DNA of 64,000 nt from Tretioscincus oriximinensis (lineage: Eukaryota; Chordata; Lepidosauria; Squamata; Gymnophthalmidae): contig JAJVDF010000236.1 in NCBI GenBank assembly GCA_022410635.1, positions 1,153,421 through 1,217,420 on the forward strand. The letters are read 5' to 3'. The position numbers were made by a program, and so were the translations under genes. Within the stretch, counting starts at the first letter, position 1, and each line of letters starts with the position of its first letter. This document shows, in pieces, positions 10,613 to 21,867 of the stretch. A model generated the notes under the pieces. That model was not told the origin of the DNA and searched no databases. It was given only the letters and a program-made list of their open reading frames with translations.

Positions 10613-11679
10613 AAAGGTGGAAGAAAAACCAAGGGGTTCCACTATCCTGGATCTAATGCAATCATTGAATTCTACATAACAAAGAGAGAAAGACCTGAGA
10701 GGGCTCAGACTTCAAGACTGGGTTTCGTAAGAGCAGATTTTGATGGACTCAGAAGGAGGGTAGGAAGGATGGATGGATGCCTTAAAGAACAGAAGTGTCC
10801 AAGAAGGATGGGAAATCATGCGAAATGAGATTCTGGAAGCGCAATCTTTAACAATCCCCAAAAGAAGAAAACATGGGAAGCATCTAAGGAGGCCACTGTG
10901 GATGAACCCAGATCTTAATAACTTCCTAAAAAGGAAAAATACTATTTATGAAATGNAAGAAGGGGAACATTAAGAAAGAATATAAAGCAGTCTGCAGCAA
11001 CTGCAGGGCAAGTATCAGAAAAGCTAAAGCTAAATATGAATTGAGTTTCACCCAGGCCATGTAAAAAACAATAATAAAGGGTTTGGGGGATACGTCAAAA
11101 GAAAAAGAAAAGGAAAGATGCTATAAGAGGGAAAAAAAGTTAATTGATCGAAAACAATAACGGGAAAGCTGAACTTCTGCTTATTCTGCATCTGTTTTTT
11201 TCTGAGAAAGAAAATACAACAGCAATTGGACTTCATCATGCTACTGAAGGAACAAAAGAATCAAGGCACTTAATAAACAGAGAAAAAATGAGGGAACTCT
11301 TGGCAAATTTAAATGAATTAAACTCTCCAGGCCCAGATACACTACATCCCAGGGTACTGAAGGAACTAGCAGAAGTAATAATTCCTGGTCAAGTCCCAGT
11401 AGAATGGAGATGGACAAATGTTGCCCCTATCTTCAAAAAGGGGAAACTGCAGGCCTATGAGTCTGACTTCAATACCAGGAAAGCTCCTTAAACAAGCAGC
11501 ATGTCTGCCAGCACTTGGATAGGAATGCAATAATTAGACAGAGCCAACATGCATTTGTAACAAACAAGTCATGCCAGACTAATCTAATTTCTTTCTATGA
11601 TAGAATCACCAAATGGACCGATCAGGGAAATGCAGTAGACATGGTGTATCTTGACTTCAGCAAAGTATTTGCAGGGTGT

Positions 11680-11810
11680 TGAGAACAGATGAAGATTTTG
11701 CATTTTTCTGTCCCTGACTGCTCATGTGCAATTNGTGGGTCACTGTATGACACAGAATGCTGGATTAAAATTCAGCAGAGCTCCNCTTACGTTCTTATGT
11801 TCATTTGACA
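11680..11810 (+). mobile_element. Nested CR1 tail of a second subfamily
   Basis: Inside the CR1 ORF2, between 'SKVF' and the continuation at 11811, lies a different CR1 3' end ('gacacagaatgctgg', 'ttacgttcttatgtt'). Host-element coding resumes directly afterwards, so this is a 5'-truncated insertion. Confidence 0.65.
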
Positions 11811-12442
11811 AAGCATCTCATGTCATCCTTATAGGGAAAATGGCCAAGCATGGGATTGACAAAAAAACCCTTAGATGGATTGAAAACTGGCTTTAATTGT
11901 ACTCAAAGAGTGGCAATAAATGGCTGCACATCCAATTGGAAGAATGTTTCACAAGGGTCTGTCCTGGGCCCAGTCCTATTTAACATATTTATAAATGGCC
12001 CAGATGAGGAAATTGAAGTAAAACTTATCAAATTTGCTGATTACACAGTTAGGAGGTGCTGCTAATACTAAGCAAGCTGGAACAATGGGCTGAAACTAAC
12101 AGAATGACATTTAGCAGTGAGAAATGCAAGGACCAACATCCGGGCAGGAAAAATTAAACAGCACGTATAGAATGGGAGGAATATATCTGAGCAGCAGCAC
12201 AGGTGAAAAAGACCTGGGAGTATTGGTGGATCGCAGCCTAAACATGGATCAATAGTGTGAAGCAGCTGCAAAAAAGGCAAACAATCAGGTGAATTATTCC
12301 TCTCTACAGTACTTTGATAAGACCACACTTGGAATCCTGTGTTCAGTTCTTGGGGGACATTGATAAACTAGAGCAAGTTCAAAAGAAAGTTACAAGGATG
12401 ATGTGTGGTCTGGAATCCACGTCCTATGAGGAACGGTTAAAG

Positions 12443-12937
12443 CAGGGATCAGAAATTGTGGCTCTAGATCCACCTGGTCGCTTGAGTGTGGCTCTGACCT
12501 CACCAGAAGAACCCCGGGGGGAGGAGATTCCCCCCGTTTTACCTCCCCAAAATGCCCAGAACTGATCTCGGTGGTGTGCACCATATCCGCATCTTCCAGA
12601 CAAGGGGCACCCCCCCCCCCAAGATCAGTTCCAGATGTTAGCAGTGATCGTCTGCAGCCTGCCTTACGCTGCACATGCAGAACTCCAACAGCAGCTTCCC
12701 AACTAGGAGAGCTACGCACAGCAATAGGCAGGTGGCCGAGTCAGGCAGGCAGCAGTCACTTGGTGAGCCCCGTGTCTGCAAACCTGAAAGAAAAAGAAAG
12801 CAGGAAGGAAAAAGGAAAAAGGCTTGGGACGGGGTGGGACTTAGGAAGGGAGCATGGCCTTGCAGCCCCCAAGTCACTCTGGGAATGGGGCATGGCCACA
12901 AAATGGCTCCCTACTCCAAAAGGTTTGCCCACCCCTG
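12443..12937. mobile_element. Non-autonomous hAT element with 8-bp target duplication
   Basis: The 495-bp insert in the CR1 is flanked by the direct repeat GGTTAAAG at 12435-12442 and 12938-12945. Its ends read CAGGGATC on the left and the complement of CAGGGGTGGG on the right. An 8-bp duplication and CAGGG ends are hallmarks of hAT transposition. No transposase is encoded. It contains a C-rich run near 12610. Confidence 0.85.
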
Positions 12938-14812
12938 GGTTAAAGGATCAAGGGATGTTTAATCTGCAAAACGGAAGACTTGAGAGGAGACCTGGTAGCT
13001 GCCTACAAATACCTTTTTACAGAGCAGAAGGATCAGCCTTGTTCTCATGGGCACCAGGAAGGACTAGAAACAACGGGATGAAACTGCAGGGGAGGAGATT
13101 TAGATATCAGGAAAAAAATCCTAACAGTCAGGGTGATAAANNAGTGGAACAGGTTGCCACAGGAGGTGGTGAGTTCACCTTGGCTGGAAGTCTTCAAACA
13201 GAGGCTGGACAGCCATGTCTGGGATGGTTTGATCAATCCTGCACTGAACAGGGGGTTGGACCCCATGACCCTTGAGGTCCCCTCCAACTCTATGATTCTA
13301 TGAACCTAGAAGCTACAATTTACTGAAGACAGTCTATCCTTCAAGGCACAGAAAAGAGCACCCCATCTTCATACTTATCTGTGGGGTGGTATTCTAGGAT
13401 CTAGGAGGCAAGTCATGCCTTTACTGTGGGTTTGATCTGAATGGCTGCAACAGAAGCCCCGCCTCTTTGAGACTTTAACTCGCCTCTCAGTGGCCATATC
13501 CCCAGTCCTTCTGGCAATATTAATAGGAATCAGTGTGTAACAGAAATAACCAAAGAGAGACACATACAATTGGAAAAATGTTATTCAAAACCAAAGTTTA
13601 CTAAGAATGCATGAAAACTCCATTCAACAAGAGAGCCTGACCATGATATAAACCACTGAAGCAGTCTGTACTCTTATAGAGTGAATAAGAAACTTTAATA
13701 AAGGTGTTTGAACACCCTTACAAAATGAATTTGAACCAGAACAGAGGATGTATGTGGTGGTCATTTCCTACTGTNGTATACAAACAAAGGTTAAAATTGC
13801 TCTAACAAAGAATGGTAACAGAGCGGTAAATGCAAATGACATCCATCAGAAATGCCGCTCTTCACCCTCCCAGTCTCAAAGGAGGGGCGACGTGACCTAC
13901 GCCCTGGATCTCAGAACAGCACCCACAGGTGAGTATGAAGGCGAGGAGCTCTTGTCTCCGGGTCCAGGCAGCAGGTCGTTCCTGGACTGGGGAATTGTGC
14001 CAATGTATGTATCCAAACCAGGTGGGAAAATGGACTGTCATCCTCTAGAACGTCCTGGAGAATCTGTCTGCCATAAGTAACATTATCTGGAAAGGTCTAA
14101 CTTTGGAAGCCACCATAAGTCTGAAGAAGGGGGGGTTGGTCAGAGGACAATGGCCCCTGGGGTTTTACAGGAATATTGAAGAATGGGTAGAGAGACACNC
14201 TCCTGGAGGAGACAATAGCAGTGAGGAAAATAACCTTGTAGGTTAGATGCATCAAAGAGGCTGATTGGAGAAGCTCAAACGGGGCCTTGGTATGGGCCCT
14301 TAGGACCAAGTGAAGCTTCCAGAAAGGGAAGCTGTGAACTACCAGAGGTTCCTAATTTTTTTACAGCTTTGATAAGTCTCTGGACGTGTTATTGACTGGA
14401 CAGGGGAACCTCCCCATTGATATTCAGAACTGTAGCTATGGCAGCGACCTGACATCGCAAGATGCTGGCTCTTAATCCCATGGCTATTCCTTTCGTGACC
14501 TTTTCTGAGGAGGCACGGAAGGGATCCACACCCACTGATAGTGCCCAACTGTGGAATACTCTCCATGTGCTGAAAGAGACCTTAAAAGTACAAAGCCGCT
14601 TGCCTGCCAAAAGNGTGGATAGCGTTTCCCCGAAAGTAGGGCTGGGTCTTATGGTAGCCCTTATTTTCAGGGGAAACAGCAGCTGTCGTCACAAAGCAAC
14701 ATAACCGGACAAATTGTGAATCCTATCAAGAATTCCTTGTTACCATTATTTCGTGGAACAACAATCTATGGTACATTTGCCGATCCCGACACTGATGAAC
14801 ACAAAGCAAGAT

Positions 14813-16111
14813 TTATTCAATGACAGTCATGTCATCGTCTTCTGGTACATCATCATAACAATCCAAACCCTGAATTTCCTGGTGAATTTCTTGTGACTCC
14901 ATTTCTTTCAGAATCATTGGCCCAAATCTCTCATGCCTAGCAATAGCACTGTCCTTGAAGGAGCCCTTCCTGTCAAGGTAGCCGGCTTGTAGCGCATTTG
15001 CAACGCAAGTGTCTGTGATTTTCTCCCATGACTTCTTCACCCAAGTCACAACCTCTTGCAGTTTCGGCTTCACAAAGTTTCCGCCCTGATTGCTCTCCAT
15101 TCTATTTTCAATGTAGTCATTGATTTCCATGCACAAACTGTCCTTGAACGGCTTGTTTATTGCAATGTCAAGCGTGTGGAGATAGGCCGTCATTCCCGCG
15201 GGAATCATTATTTGATCTATTTTTCGTTCGTGAAGAAACTTCTTCATGTCCTTTGCGCGGTGTGCGCTGGCTGCATCCCAGACTAGCAGAGCTCTCCGGC
15301 TCCCTCGCGTAACAAGCGGCAGCATTAAATCGACCCACTTCCTTATGACTGCTTGTGTGGCCCAGGCCTTGTCAGTTTCAAGAATAAAAAGGCCTGAAAG
15401 ACGTTCGATCTTATCCTTCTTGCCCTTGGAGATGATTAAAGGGGGGACTTTGGTGCCATCCAGACGAATGGCCAAAATACAGGTAATGCGCGCACTTTCG
15501 AACGCAGTGGGGGGAATGCGCACGGATGAGGCGCCCCGCTGTGCAATTGTGCTTTGAGATGCTTGGCCCGTAAACACGGCCGTTTCATCCATAGCAATCA
15601 TGTCGGAAAGGTTGTACGTAGAGAAGTCGGTGTCATCAACAAAGGACTTGAATGCAAACGCACGCTTAATAATTTCAGCATCTTTCAGCCTAAGGAGGGT
15701 TGTGGATCTTCTTAAAGACAGTTCACTTCGCTGAAGGAAACTGTCCAGCCAGTGTTGCGATGCTTTGAATTCCTCGGGGGCGATTTCGAACTGTGGTGCC
15801 ATTGCAAGGGCAAATTCTTGAATCTGAGCCCTAGTCACAACCAAAGCCTTTGCTCTCCTGTCAACAACCCATTCACAGATCAGGTCTTCCAGCTCGGAAA
15901 ATAATGGATGCCGGCCTGATCCACACTTGCGCTTTTTGGCATTTCCGTTGTCCACTTGTTGACTGAGGTTACAGTAATCTGCTCGCCATTTTTGAACCAA
16001 TCGGACACTCAACTTCTTCTCTTTGCAGAAGGCAGTAACATTTTTGCCCCAAGAGTCTTCCACAACTCCTTTCTTGTACTCGACGGAATAGCTCTTTCTT
16101 TTTGTGCTCAT
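14813..16111 (-). CDS. Pogo/Tigger-like transposase, intact reading frame
   Basis: A 432-residue protein starts at the ATG at 16111 (MSTKRKSYS). I chose this over the ATG 69 bases upstream because the shorter start begins the conserved region and is also seen in the deleted copy at 32.6 kb. Order: an N-terminal helix-turn-helix (about 8-45), a CENPB-type second HTH (about 65-130), and a DDE_1 catalytic core. The likely acidic triad is Asp175 (AMDETAVF), Asp279 (LVWDAASAH) and Asp315 (LDIAINKPFK), a DD35D spacing. The C-terminus is acidic. It cuts and pastes its own element at TA. No stop or frameshift interrupts it, which suggests a recent insertion or selection. A TTTTTACCCCTAG just upstream of the ATG resembles a splice acceptor. 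Confidence 0.9.
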   Translation of the reverse strand: MSTKRKSYSVEYKKGVVEDSWGKNVTAFCKEKKLSVRLVQKWRADYCNLSQQVDNGNAKKRKCGSGRHPLFSELEDLICEWVVDRRAKALVVTRAQIQEFALAMAPQFEIAPEEFKASQHWLDSFLQRSELSLRRSTTLLRLKDAEIIKRAFAFKSFVDDTDFSTYNLSDMIAMDETAVFTGQASQSTIAQRGASSVRIPPTAFESARITCILAIRLDGTKVPPLIISKGKKDKIERLSGLFILETDKAWATQAVIRKWVDLMLPLVTRGSRRALLVWDAASAHRAKDMKKFLHERKIDQIMIPAGMTAYLHTLDIAINKPFKDSLCMEINDYIENRMESNQGGNFVKPKLQEVVTWVKKSWEKITDTCVANALQAGYLDRKGSFKDSAIARHERFGPMILKEMESQEIHQEIQGLDCYDDVPEDDDMTVIE

Positions 16112-16772
16112 ATCTAGGGGTAAAAATATACCAGCACTGTTTATTCCTTGTATTTTAGACCCATATCCACAAATAACCAAGAATTTCTAAAGCATGTGAG
16201 AAATTCCTGAAGCACACGCGAAAAATTTGTGACATCCCATTTCCCAAATGGAAAATGATGGCTACTTCTTTATCTAGGGCAGCTACCATATGAGCAGAAC
16301 TGGTATCACCTGTGACATTTAACAGTAACTGAGATGGGCATAAACACTGAGTGAGATGCCAAGTTGTGAGGGCAAAACATCACCATTCTTAATAAAGACA
16401 CTTTGAAATATTACTGTGTCTCATTTCTACAGTCGGCATGGCAAATGGTCCNGATTAAACAGGAACTGTGGTGTCTTCTCAATCGTATGAGGAGTTCTGC
16501 TGGATTGGGCCATTGCTCAAAACAGGCTAGTATCTTCTCCTACACAATAACCCAACTATTGCTTCTGGACTTTTTTAAAGCAGAAGAAAAGTAAAACCTT
16601 TATTTATTCTTTACTATATGCTGAAAATAATCTTTAAAGAGAGAAACTGTAAGCTGTGGTCTTCACAGGTAATGCAGATTGAGAGAACTTTTAACTGAAG
16701 CAGAAAAAATAAGCCCGCCACTGTTAAAAGCCAAAAGGCCTTCTCCTTACCCACCCGTGAGCACATTTAATG

Positions 16773-16948
16773 GGAGAAAATAGTTTTAATCCACACTCTT
16801 TAACCACAGCAAAAAGCATTTTAAAAAAAGCACAATTTAAACCCAGATTCAGGAATTGGAGAGAAATAATTTTAATCCACACTTTCTAACCACAGTAAAA
16901 AGCATTTTTTAAAAACACAATTTAAACCCAGATTCAGAAATGGGGAAA
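16773..16948. repeat. 88-bp tandem duplication in the transposon 5' region
   Basis: The unit starting at 16773 ('gagaaaatagttttaatcca') is repeated from 16861 ('gagaaataattttaatccac') with matching 'tttaaacccagattcag' near each end. It lies upstream of the transposase within the Tigger-like element. Confidence 0.8.
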
Positions 16949-19664
16949 AATAGGAAGGATGTGGAGGAGGAGGGGAAGAAAGAGGGAAAGGAAAGAGAGA
17001 AAAAGGACAGAAATAAAGGAGAGAGAGAAAGGAGGAAATAAGGATGGAAAGAAAGGAAAAACCTACCCCACGCATGGCCACCTCCTCAGGCTGCAGCTCA
17101 ACAGGCACTCTGGCTTCCTTCCTGGGCTGCTGCTACCACCGCCCTTGTTCGGCCTCCTACTGGGGACTGGCCCAGCACTAGGTTTGGGGCAGTGGCGGTG
17201 GAGGGTACCAACAAGGAGGCGGCACTCAGCCTGATTAGTGCTAGACATTTTTTGCACCTGCACAACGCACACACCTTCCCCATGCACCTTGGAGTGCCTG
17301 CAGCTGTGGCCCAAGCCCCAGAGTGGGGCTTTTTAAAAACATATATGTACTATTAATTTTAAAGGGCCTAAACCCAGGGAAAGCTTTCCCCCACTGCGGC
17401 CCCTGGAAAAGGCTCCAAAACTGGGGAAAACCCAAGGGCAGGGGGTCTTATGGTACTTACTTTCAGAGGTGCCTTATATTTAGCAATTCAGAAAAACCTC
17501 TACTACGTCTTATTTTCAGGGGACGTCTTATTTGGGGGAAACCGTATAACCTCTTCTAAGTAGGCTAGTTTCCTAAATTCCACCCCTTGAGCCACCAAGT
17601 AGTCAGTTGGTGCCATGCAGGATTTGGATGCTTGAAGCCTTTTTCGGTAAGCTGGTCTTCTAGCAGGGGAAGGTGCCAGGGTGCCTCTAAAGCTAGTAAA
17701 CCTATGAGTGAAAACCATGGTCTCCGAGGCCAGTATGGCCACAGAGGCCAGTATAAACTCAGAGGATGGTCTTCTGACTCTTGCTAGAAAACTCATTAGT
17801 AGTGGAATGGGGGAAAGGCATACGGCAGATCCTGGGCGTCCACCCCTTCTGCCTCTTACTAGCATTCCAGGACAGTTATTGTGGAACCTTGGCATTGTCC
17901 TCTGAGACAAAGAATTCCATCATGGGGAGCCCCCACTTGGTCACAAATGTCTTGAAAATGTAAGGGTTCAGTGCCCATTCTGTGTCCAGGAGATGAACTC
18001 TGCTGAGGGTGTCTGCCAATGTGTTCAGCTCCCCCTGGATGTAAAAGGCAGGTATTAAAAGTATATTAGCCTCCGCCAACTCAAAAATGGCTATAGACAA
18101 TGACATGAGAGAATGGGATCTTATGCTCACTTAAAAGTTTAGGCAAAGGAGAACCAAAGCCTGAGAAGTGGGATTGTGCAATAGGCTTGTCATCCCCACC
18201 TGTTCATCCTCAACTATTGGATTAACAGACTTCGAATTCAATGTGGAAATGTTCTAGGACCCTGGAGAAGCCTTTCAGATTGAACAGTCTCTGATCAAGC
18301 TCCTGGTGGAAGGGATCCTAATCATTCTCAAAGCATCTGATTCATCAGAAAGCTAAGTTTTTAAAGGGCATGGTGGCTCTTCCTCAGAGATATCCGTCCA
18401 TTCGCCATCTGAGAGCGGAATTGGTACTTGAGGAGGACAAAGTTCTCTGTCCTCTGAAAGCTCATGGAGATGGCTAGTCTTTTGATTAGCCTTACAGTTG
18501 AGGGCTCCTGGCAGGACTGGCTGAGATTGTTCATGAGTGGGAGGACGTGTGGTGTCTGGTGCCTTTCTAGGAGCTGCGTCCTGGTTTCTATGTCTCTTCT
18601 TTGGTATTTTGAGCCCTGCGAACTTTGCCTTTCTACATGCGTGGGGGGGGGGGCTAAGAGTCACGAAGTATGGGCGTCAGTTTGAGTATCGCCCTTGGAT
18701 GACATCACAGACTGGGCAGTCAGTTTTGGTGCTCTTGAGTTTCGCTGCATCAGACTTGAAGAACGCCAAATGCTCTCGCCCTGCTGCTTTGGGTGGAGGG
18801 CNAAAGGGGACAATTTTAGCGGCTTGAGTCGGCGCTTTCATGTCTTTCTCTTTAATGGTCTTCCCATCATTTTAGAAGTGGTTTGGGCTTCTTACTAAGC
18901 CTTTCCATTTTAGGAAGTGGCCAGGCCAGCCCTCCAACAGTCCTGTCAGCCAAGACGGTAATCCAGTCGGGAGACGGGGATGCTGAAGAGGACCTCGGGG
19001 AGGTGTTAATTCTCTTCCTTTGCTGACCAACTCTCTGGGGAGACCCTGGGTCTTTCTCTTCATGGCTGAAAAGCCTCAGAAGCATCGATGTGAAAGGGGC
19101 TTGAGGGGACTGCCTGGCAAAAAAATCTGCCACCAAATGGCAAATTTGCATTGAAGGATCCAACCCTGCAGCCAGGAAGGGGGTTTCCCCTTCCACCTCT
19201 ATCTGCACAACAATCTGATAGTCCTCCATCACCAAGTCTGGCACGTCTGGGTAGATTTAGGCATGATATAGGTGGTCCTCACTACATCTACAGACCACAG
19301 GGTCTGAGGGGGGACTGACCAGCTCAACCCCTGGGCTCTGAAGAGCTCTGATTAAGCAAATTAAGCCAGTCCTGAACTGGCACCTCTGATCCACTAAAGA
19401 AAGTGCTGACTAAAGAAATGGTGCAGTTGGGTGTGTGTGTCTTAGTTCTTTCTGGAACTGGGAGCTGTCCTTCAGCTCTAGAGTTCAGCATAATCCTAAG
19501 TACAAGTAAGGACTGGATGATCTCTGCTGACAGTGATAGAAGGACTGGGAATATGGCTGCCGAGAAGCGAATTAAAATCTCTCAAAAAGGCGTGGCTTTT
19601 GATACTGAAGCCAATCAGATCAAACCCACAGCAAAGGCATGACTTACCTCCTAGATCCAGGGAA

Positions 19665-20374
19665 AACTATGTATTTACTCTGCATAAATCAAGTGATAAC
19701 ATACATCTCAAGTTTTGGGCCCAAGCAAGCAGCAACACAGAATCAGAACCAGAACACGTTTGGATTCAGAAGTTCCGAAAGGGATGGAAGTTATAATTGC
19801 TAAGGAAGCCAGGTACAAGCCTATCCTTCAAAATACTAAAAACTATATATTTACATAAATTATTGGCGCCACAAGTGTTACTATACAAATAGTAAATTCA
19901 GCTCACAGAATTAACTCTGAATTTCACTTGTTTCATTTTATAATGATAAGACGTAGGGGATATAACTCTTTAGTTTTGATAATTACAGTTCCTCCTAAGC
20001 ATGCCTCCCAAATGCTCTTTTAATTGTGCCACTAATTCCATTAAAGAATTGCCAAAACTTAATTCCAATCTCTTCTTTGAGAAGTGTCATGTTCCAAAAC
20101 AAGAACCTCTGTTTGAATTGCGATGCTCCACCATCACGGAATCAGATTATATTTTGGGGCTCTGGGCTGAGATTTCCAGTCAGAAAACTCCCAGCACTGT
20201 TTCCACTATTCTTCTTTGGAATTTGGTCCAATAAAAACCTGTACGGCAGTATGGAATTTTATTGTGAGATCCTGGGCAATCTTTATTTATTTATTTTTTG
20301 GCATGAATTGCTCTGGAATTCTTAACCACAAATTCTCCTGGCATAAAATGGGTTATTTGAGCCCTATCTCATCA
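19665..20374. other. Unassigned stretch
   Basis: No confident feature is seen. A 77-codon plus-strand frame at 20001-20234 has no recognised domain and overlaps another frame of similar size. Confidence 0.3.
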
Positions 20375-20515
20375 TAGAATCAGTGTATCATTGAATTATA
20401 GAGCTGGAAGGGACCTCCAGTGTCATGGGGCCCAACCCCCTGCTCAATGCAGGATTCATTAAACATCCCAGACAGACATCCAGCCTCTGTTTGAAGACTT
20501 CCAGTGATCTTCGTT
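20375..20515 (-). mobile_element. CR1 3'-end fragment
   Basis: It begins with the reverse complement of the CR1 terminus ('agagctggaagggacctcca') and includes 'caaccccctgctcaatgcag' and 'gtttgaagacttccagtgat'. The same tail occurs at 45890 and 54505. Confidence 0.75.
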
Positions 20516-20639
20516 NGCAAAGCTACACCAAGAAGAAGAAATGATATTTGAGTAATAGAAATATGTGTTTATTTTTGTAGCTTGTTTTTTGAGTTTCTTT
20601 GCCGCAGTGGCTTGATCCTGCTTTGTGCTGATCGGTTAC

Positions 20640-20752
20640 ATCAAGTCCCAACTTCTTGGTTTCTTAAGAAATTCTGCCTGTTGCTCCATCCCAGAGGAAG
20701 TGTCAAGAGATCCACCTTAGCTGATACTCTTGGCTTCCATGAACCACNTTAC
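20640..20752 (-). mobile_element. CR1 fragment
   Basis: A short minus-strand CR1 tail ('tgcctgttgctccatcccag', 'cttggcttccatgaac') is truncated on both sides and abuts the broken coding segment at 20753. Confidence 0.6.
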
Positions 20753-21191
20753 AGTTGTGAATTGTGGTTCTGTCTTTTCCTCCTGGTATTTCAAAAAAAT
20801 GGATTGCACTCTTTTGCAGAACGTCCCTTTTAGATTTCTGCGATGAAGGGAATTCCAAGGGGGTTTTCAGAGGGATGTCGTTTCTCTTAGCCAACTCTGA
20901 AATAACTTTACGCTGTTTTCTAGGACTGAGTGGAACCGCTATACTCTGTGCAGGGGGGAATTTGTAAGTATTTATGATTTCTGTCATCTCAGGAGGAGGT
21001 CTGGATTTGTTCAGCCTTGCTCTATACTTCCTTTGTGCTTCTCAGCATGCAAGTTCTTCAACTGCTGGATCAAGTCCTGTTTTCCCTCTCTTCTTACAAA
21101 TCCCATCCTTTTGTCTCAGCTCTTCATACCTCCCTGTGTTCTTCAGCCTTGCTCTGTAACGCCTTGGCTTTTCTGCTGCTCTTGGGGGCAT
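20753..21191 (-). pseudogene. Unidentified basic protein fragment, one in-frame stop
   Basis: From an ATG at 21191 the minus strand reads MPPRAAEKPRRYRARLKNT, then a charged helix-like region ending EELAC followed by TGA. The same frame continues with a second 'YRARL' motif, 'IINTYKFPPAQSIAVPLSPR', 'KQRKVISELAKR' and about 40 more residues to the CR1 boundary. Two spaced YRARL motifs and the 'SPRKQRKVISELAKR' block suggest a defined family rather than chance coding. I recall similar motifs in unannotated multicopy, transposon-associated proteins, but cannot name the family. It is broken by the stop and truncated at the 3' side. Confidence 0.5.
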
Positions 21192-21450
21192 GATTTAAAT
21201 AAAGGGGGGGAAATGTCTCCTTGAATATCGGACTGCTAATGAACAGTGCTTATTGTTGCACATTAGAATAAGGATTTTAGCTCATCAGCGGGCTACAGTG
21301 AGGTTACCTTCAGTCACAACTCTGAAGATGTTATCAGTTTAACATCTATACTAATGATAAAAGATAATAACCTATACTTAGCTCAAAAATAAGCCTAGAA
21401 TATAGTAGTCACCACATAAATTATTTATTTGTATTTATTTATTGTACCTA
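21192..21450. other. Unassigned AT-rich stretch
   Basis: No gene is visible; a short 'ttatttatttgtatttattt' run at 21421 resembles a SINE tail. Confidence 0.3.
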
Positions 21451-21640
21451 TAAGAACGTAAGAACACCAAGAACACCTGCTGAAACGGGGGGAACCCCAT
21501 CTAGTCCAGCCTTCTGTCTCACAGTGGCCTGCCTGGGCATTCTGGAACAGAAGGCAAAATCTTCACCTGTTCTTTCAGGAGTCCTGCCTGATGCTCCATC
21601 TCGGAGGCAACATCAAGACAGACATTCTAGCAAAACCAGT
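21450..21640 (-). mobile_element. CR1 3'-end fragment
   Basis: It reads the minus-strand CR1 3' end ('ctagtccagccttctgtctc', 'gatgctccatctcggaggca'), truncated near 21630. Confidence 0.65.
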
Positions 21641-21867
21641 AAAACTCAGAAAATGAGGACAATTCATAATGGTGTAATCCCACTTCNCGACTACAATGAT
21701 TCCACTAAGAGGGGAAGGTGATTCTGTTACCACAAATTATGGAATGAAAATTATATATATATAGAATCTTTTCCCCTTGGAAGTTGCATTGTTGAACCTC
21801 ATTATAGTTACAAAACAATAACTCAACACATGGACGAATAATATAACTTTTTTTTGTTTTTTCGTAC

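Larger units (their letters stand above)
10615..13303 (+). pseudogene. CR1 ORF2 (endonuclease end, reverse transcriptase) and 3' end, decayed
   Basis: Continuing from 8655, plus-strand pieces give the CR1 reverse-transcriptase order: 'LNSPGPDTLHPRVLKELAE' (about 11315), 'VDMVYLDFSKVF' (about 11640), 'GSVLGPVLFNIFING' (about 11960), a damaged active-site block FADYT for FADDT (about 12030), and '[10 protein letters not shown]' (about 12200). The 3' end at 13270-13303 has the textbook CR1 terminus 'ccaactctatgattctatga'. The copy carries a nested CR1 tail at 11680-11810 and a hAT element at 12443-12937, and has many stops. Confidence 0.85.
14622..17544 (-). mobile_element. Tigger/pogo-like DNA transposon, apparently full length
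   Basis: Both ends carry inverted 'gtttcccc' terminal sequence and inner 'ggtcttat' and 'ttattttcagggga' subterminal motifs. TA flanks each end (14620-14621 and 17545-17546), the Tc1/mariner target duplication. It lies inside DIRS copy C, whose sequence continues on either side. It encodes one uninterrupted transposase. A polypurine tract occupies about 16955-17065 and an 88-bp tandem duplication lies at 16773-16948. Confidence 0.85.
13349..19664 (-). mobile_element. DIRS-type retrotransposon, copy C (split and decayed)
   Basis: The ends are inverted terminal repeats: the left one (13349-13530) and the right one (about 19525-19664) share, in opposite orientation, 'ggatctaggaggcaagtcatg' type sequence and the 'ctgaatggctgcaacagaag' block. 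An internal complementary region lies near 13895-13960. Minus-strand remnants are tyrosine-recombinase-like at 14610-14097 (with a 'QVAAIATV' block matching copies A and B), RNase H-like at 18130-17876 (with 'LIPAFYIQGELNTLADTLSR') and gag-like at 19244-18350 ('PFLAAGLDPSMQICHLV'). A Tigger element is inserted at 14622-17544. All frames are broken. Confidence 0.8.

Noticed and set aside
16955..17065. Purine-rich tract considered as a separate microsatellite locus or regulatory element
   Set aside because: It lies within the Tigger-like element and looks like ordinary purine-rich filler.
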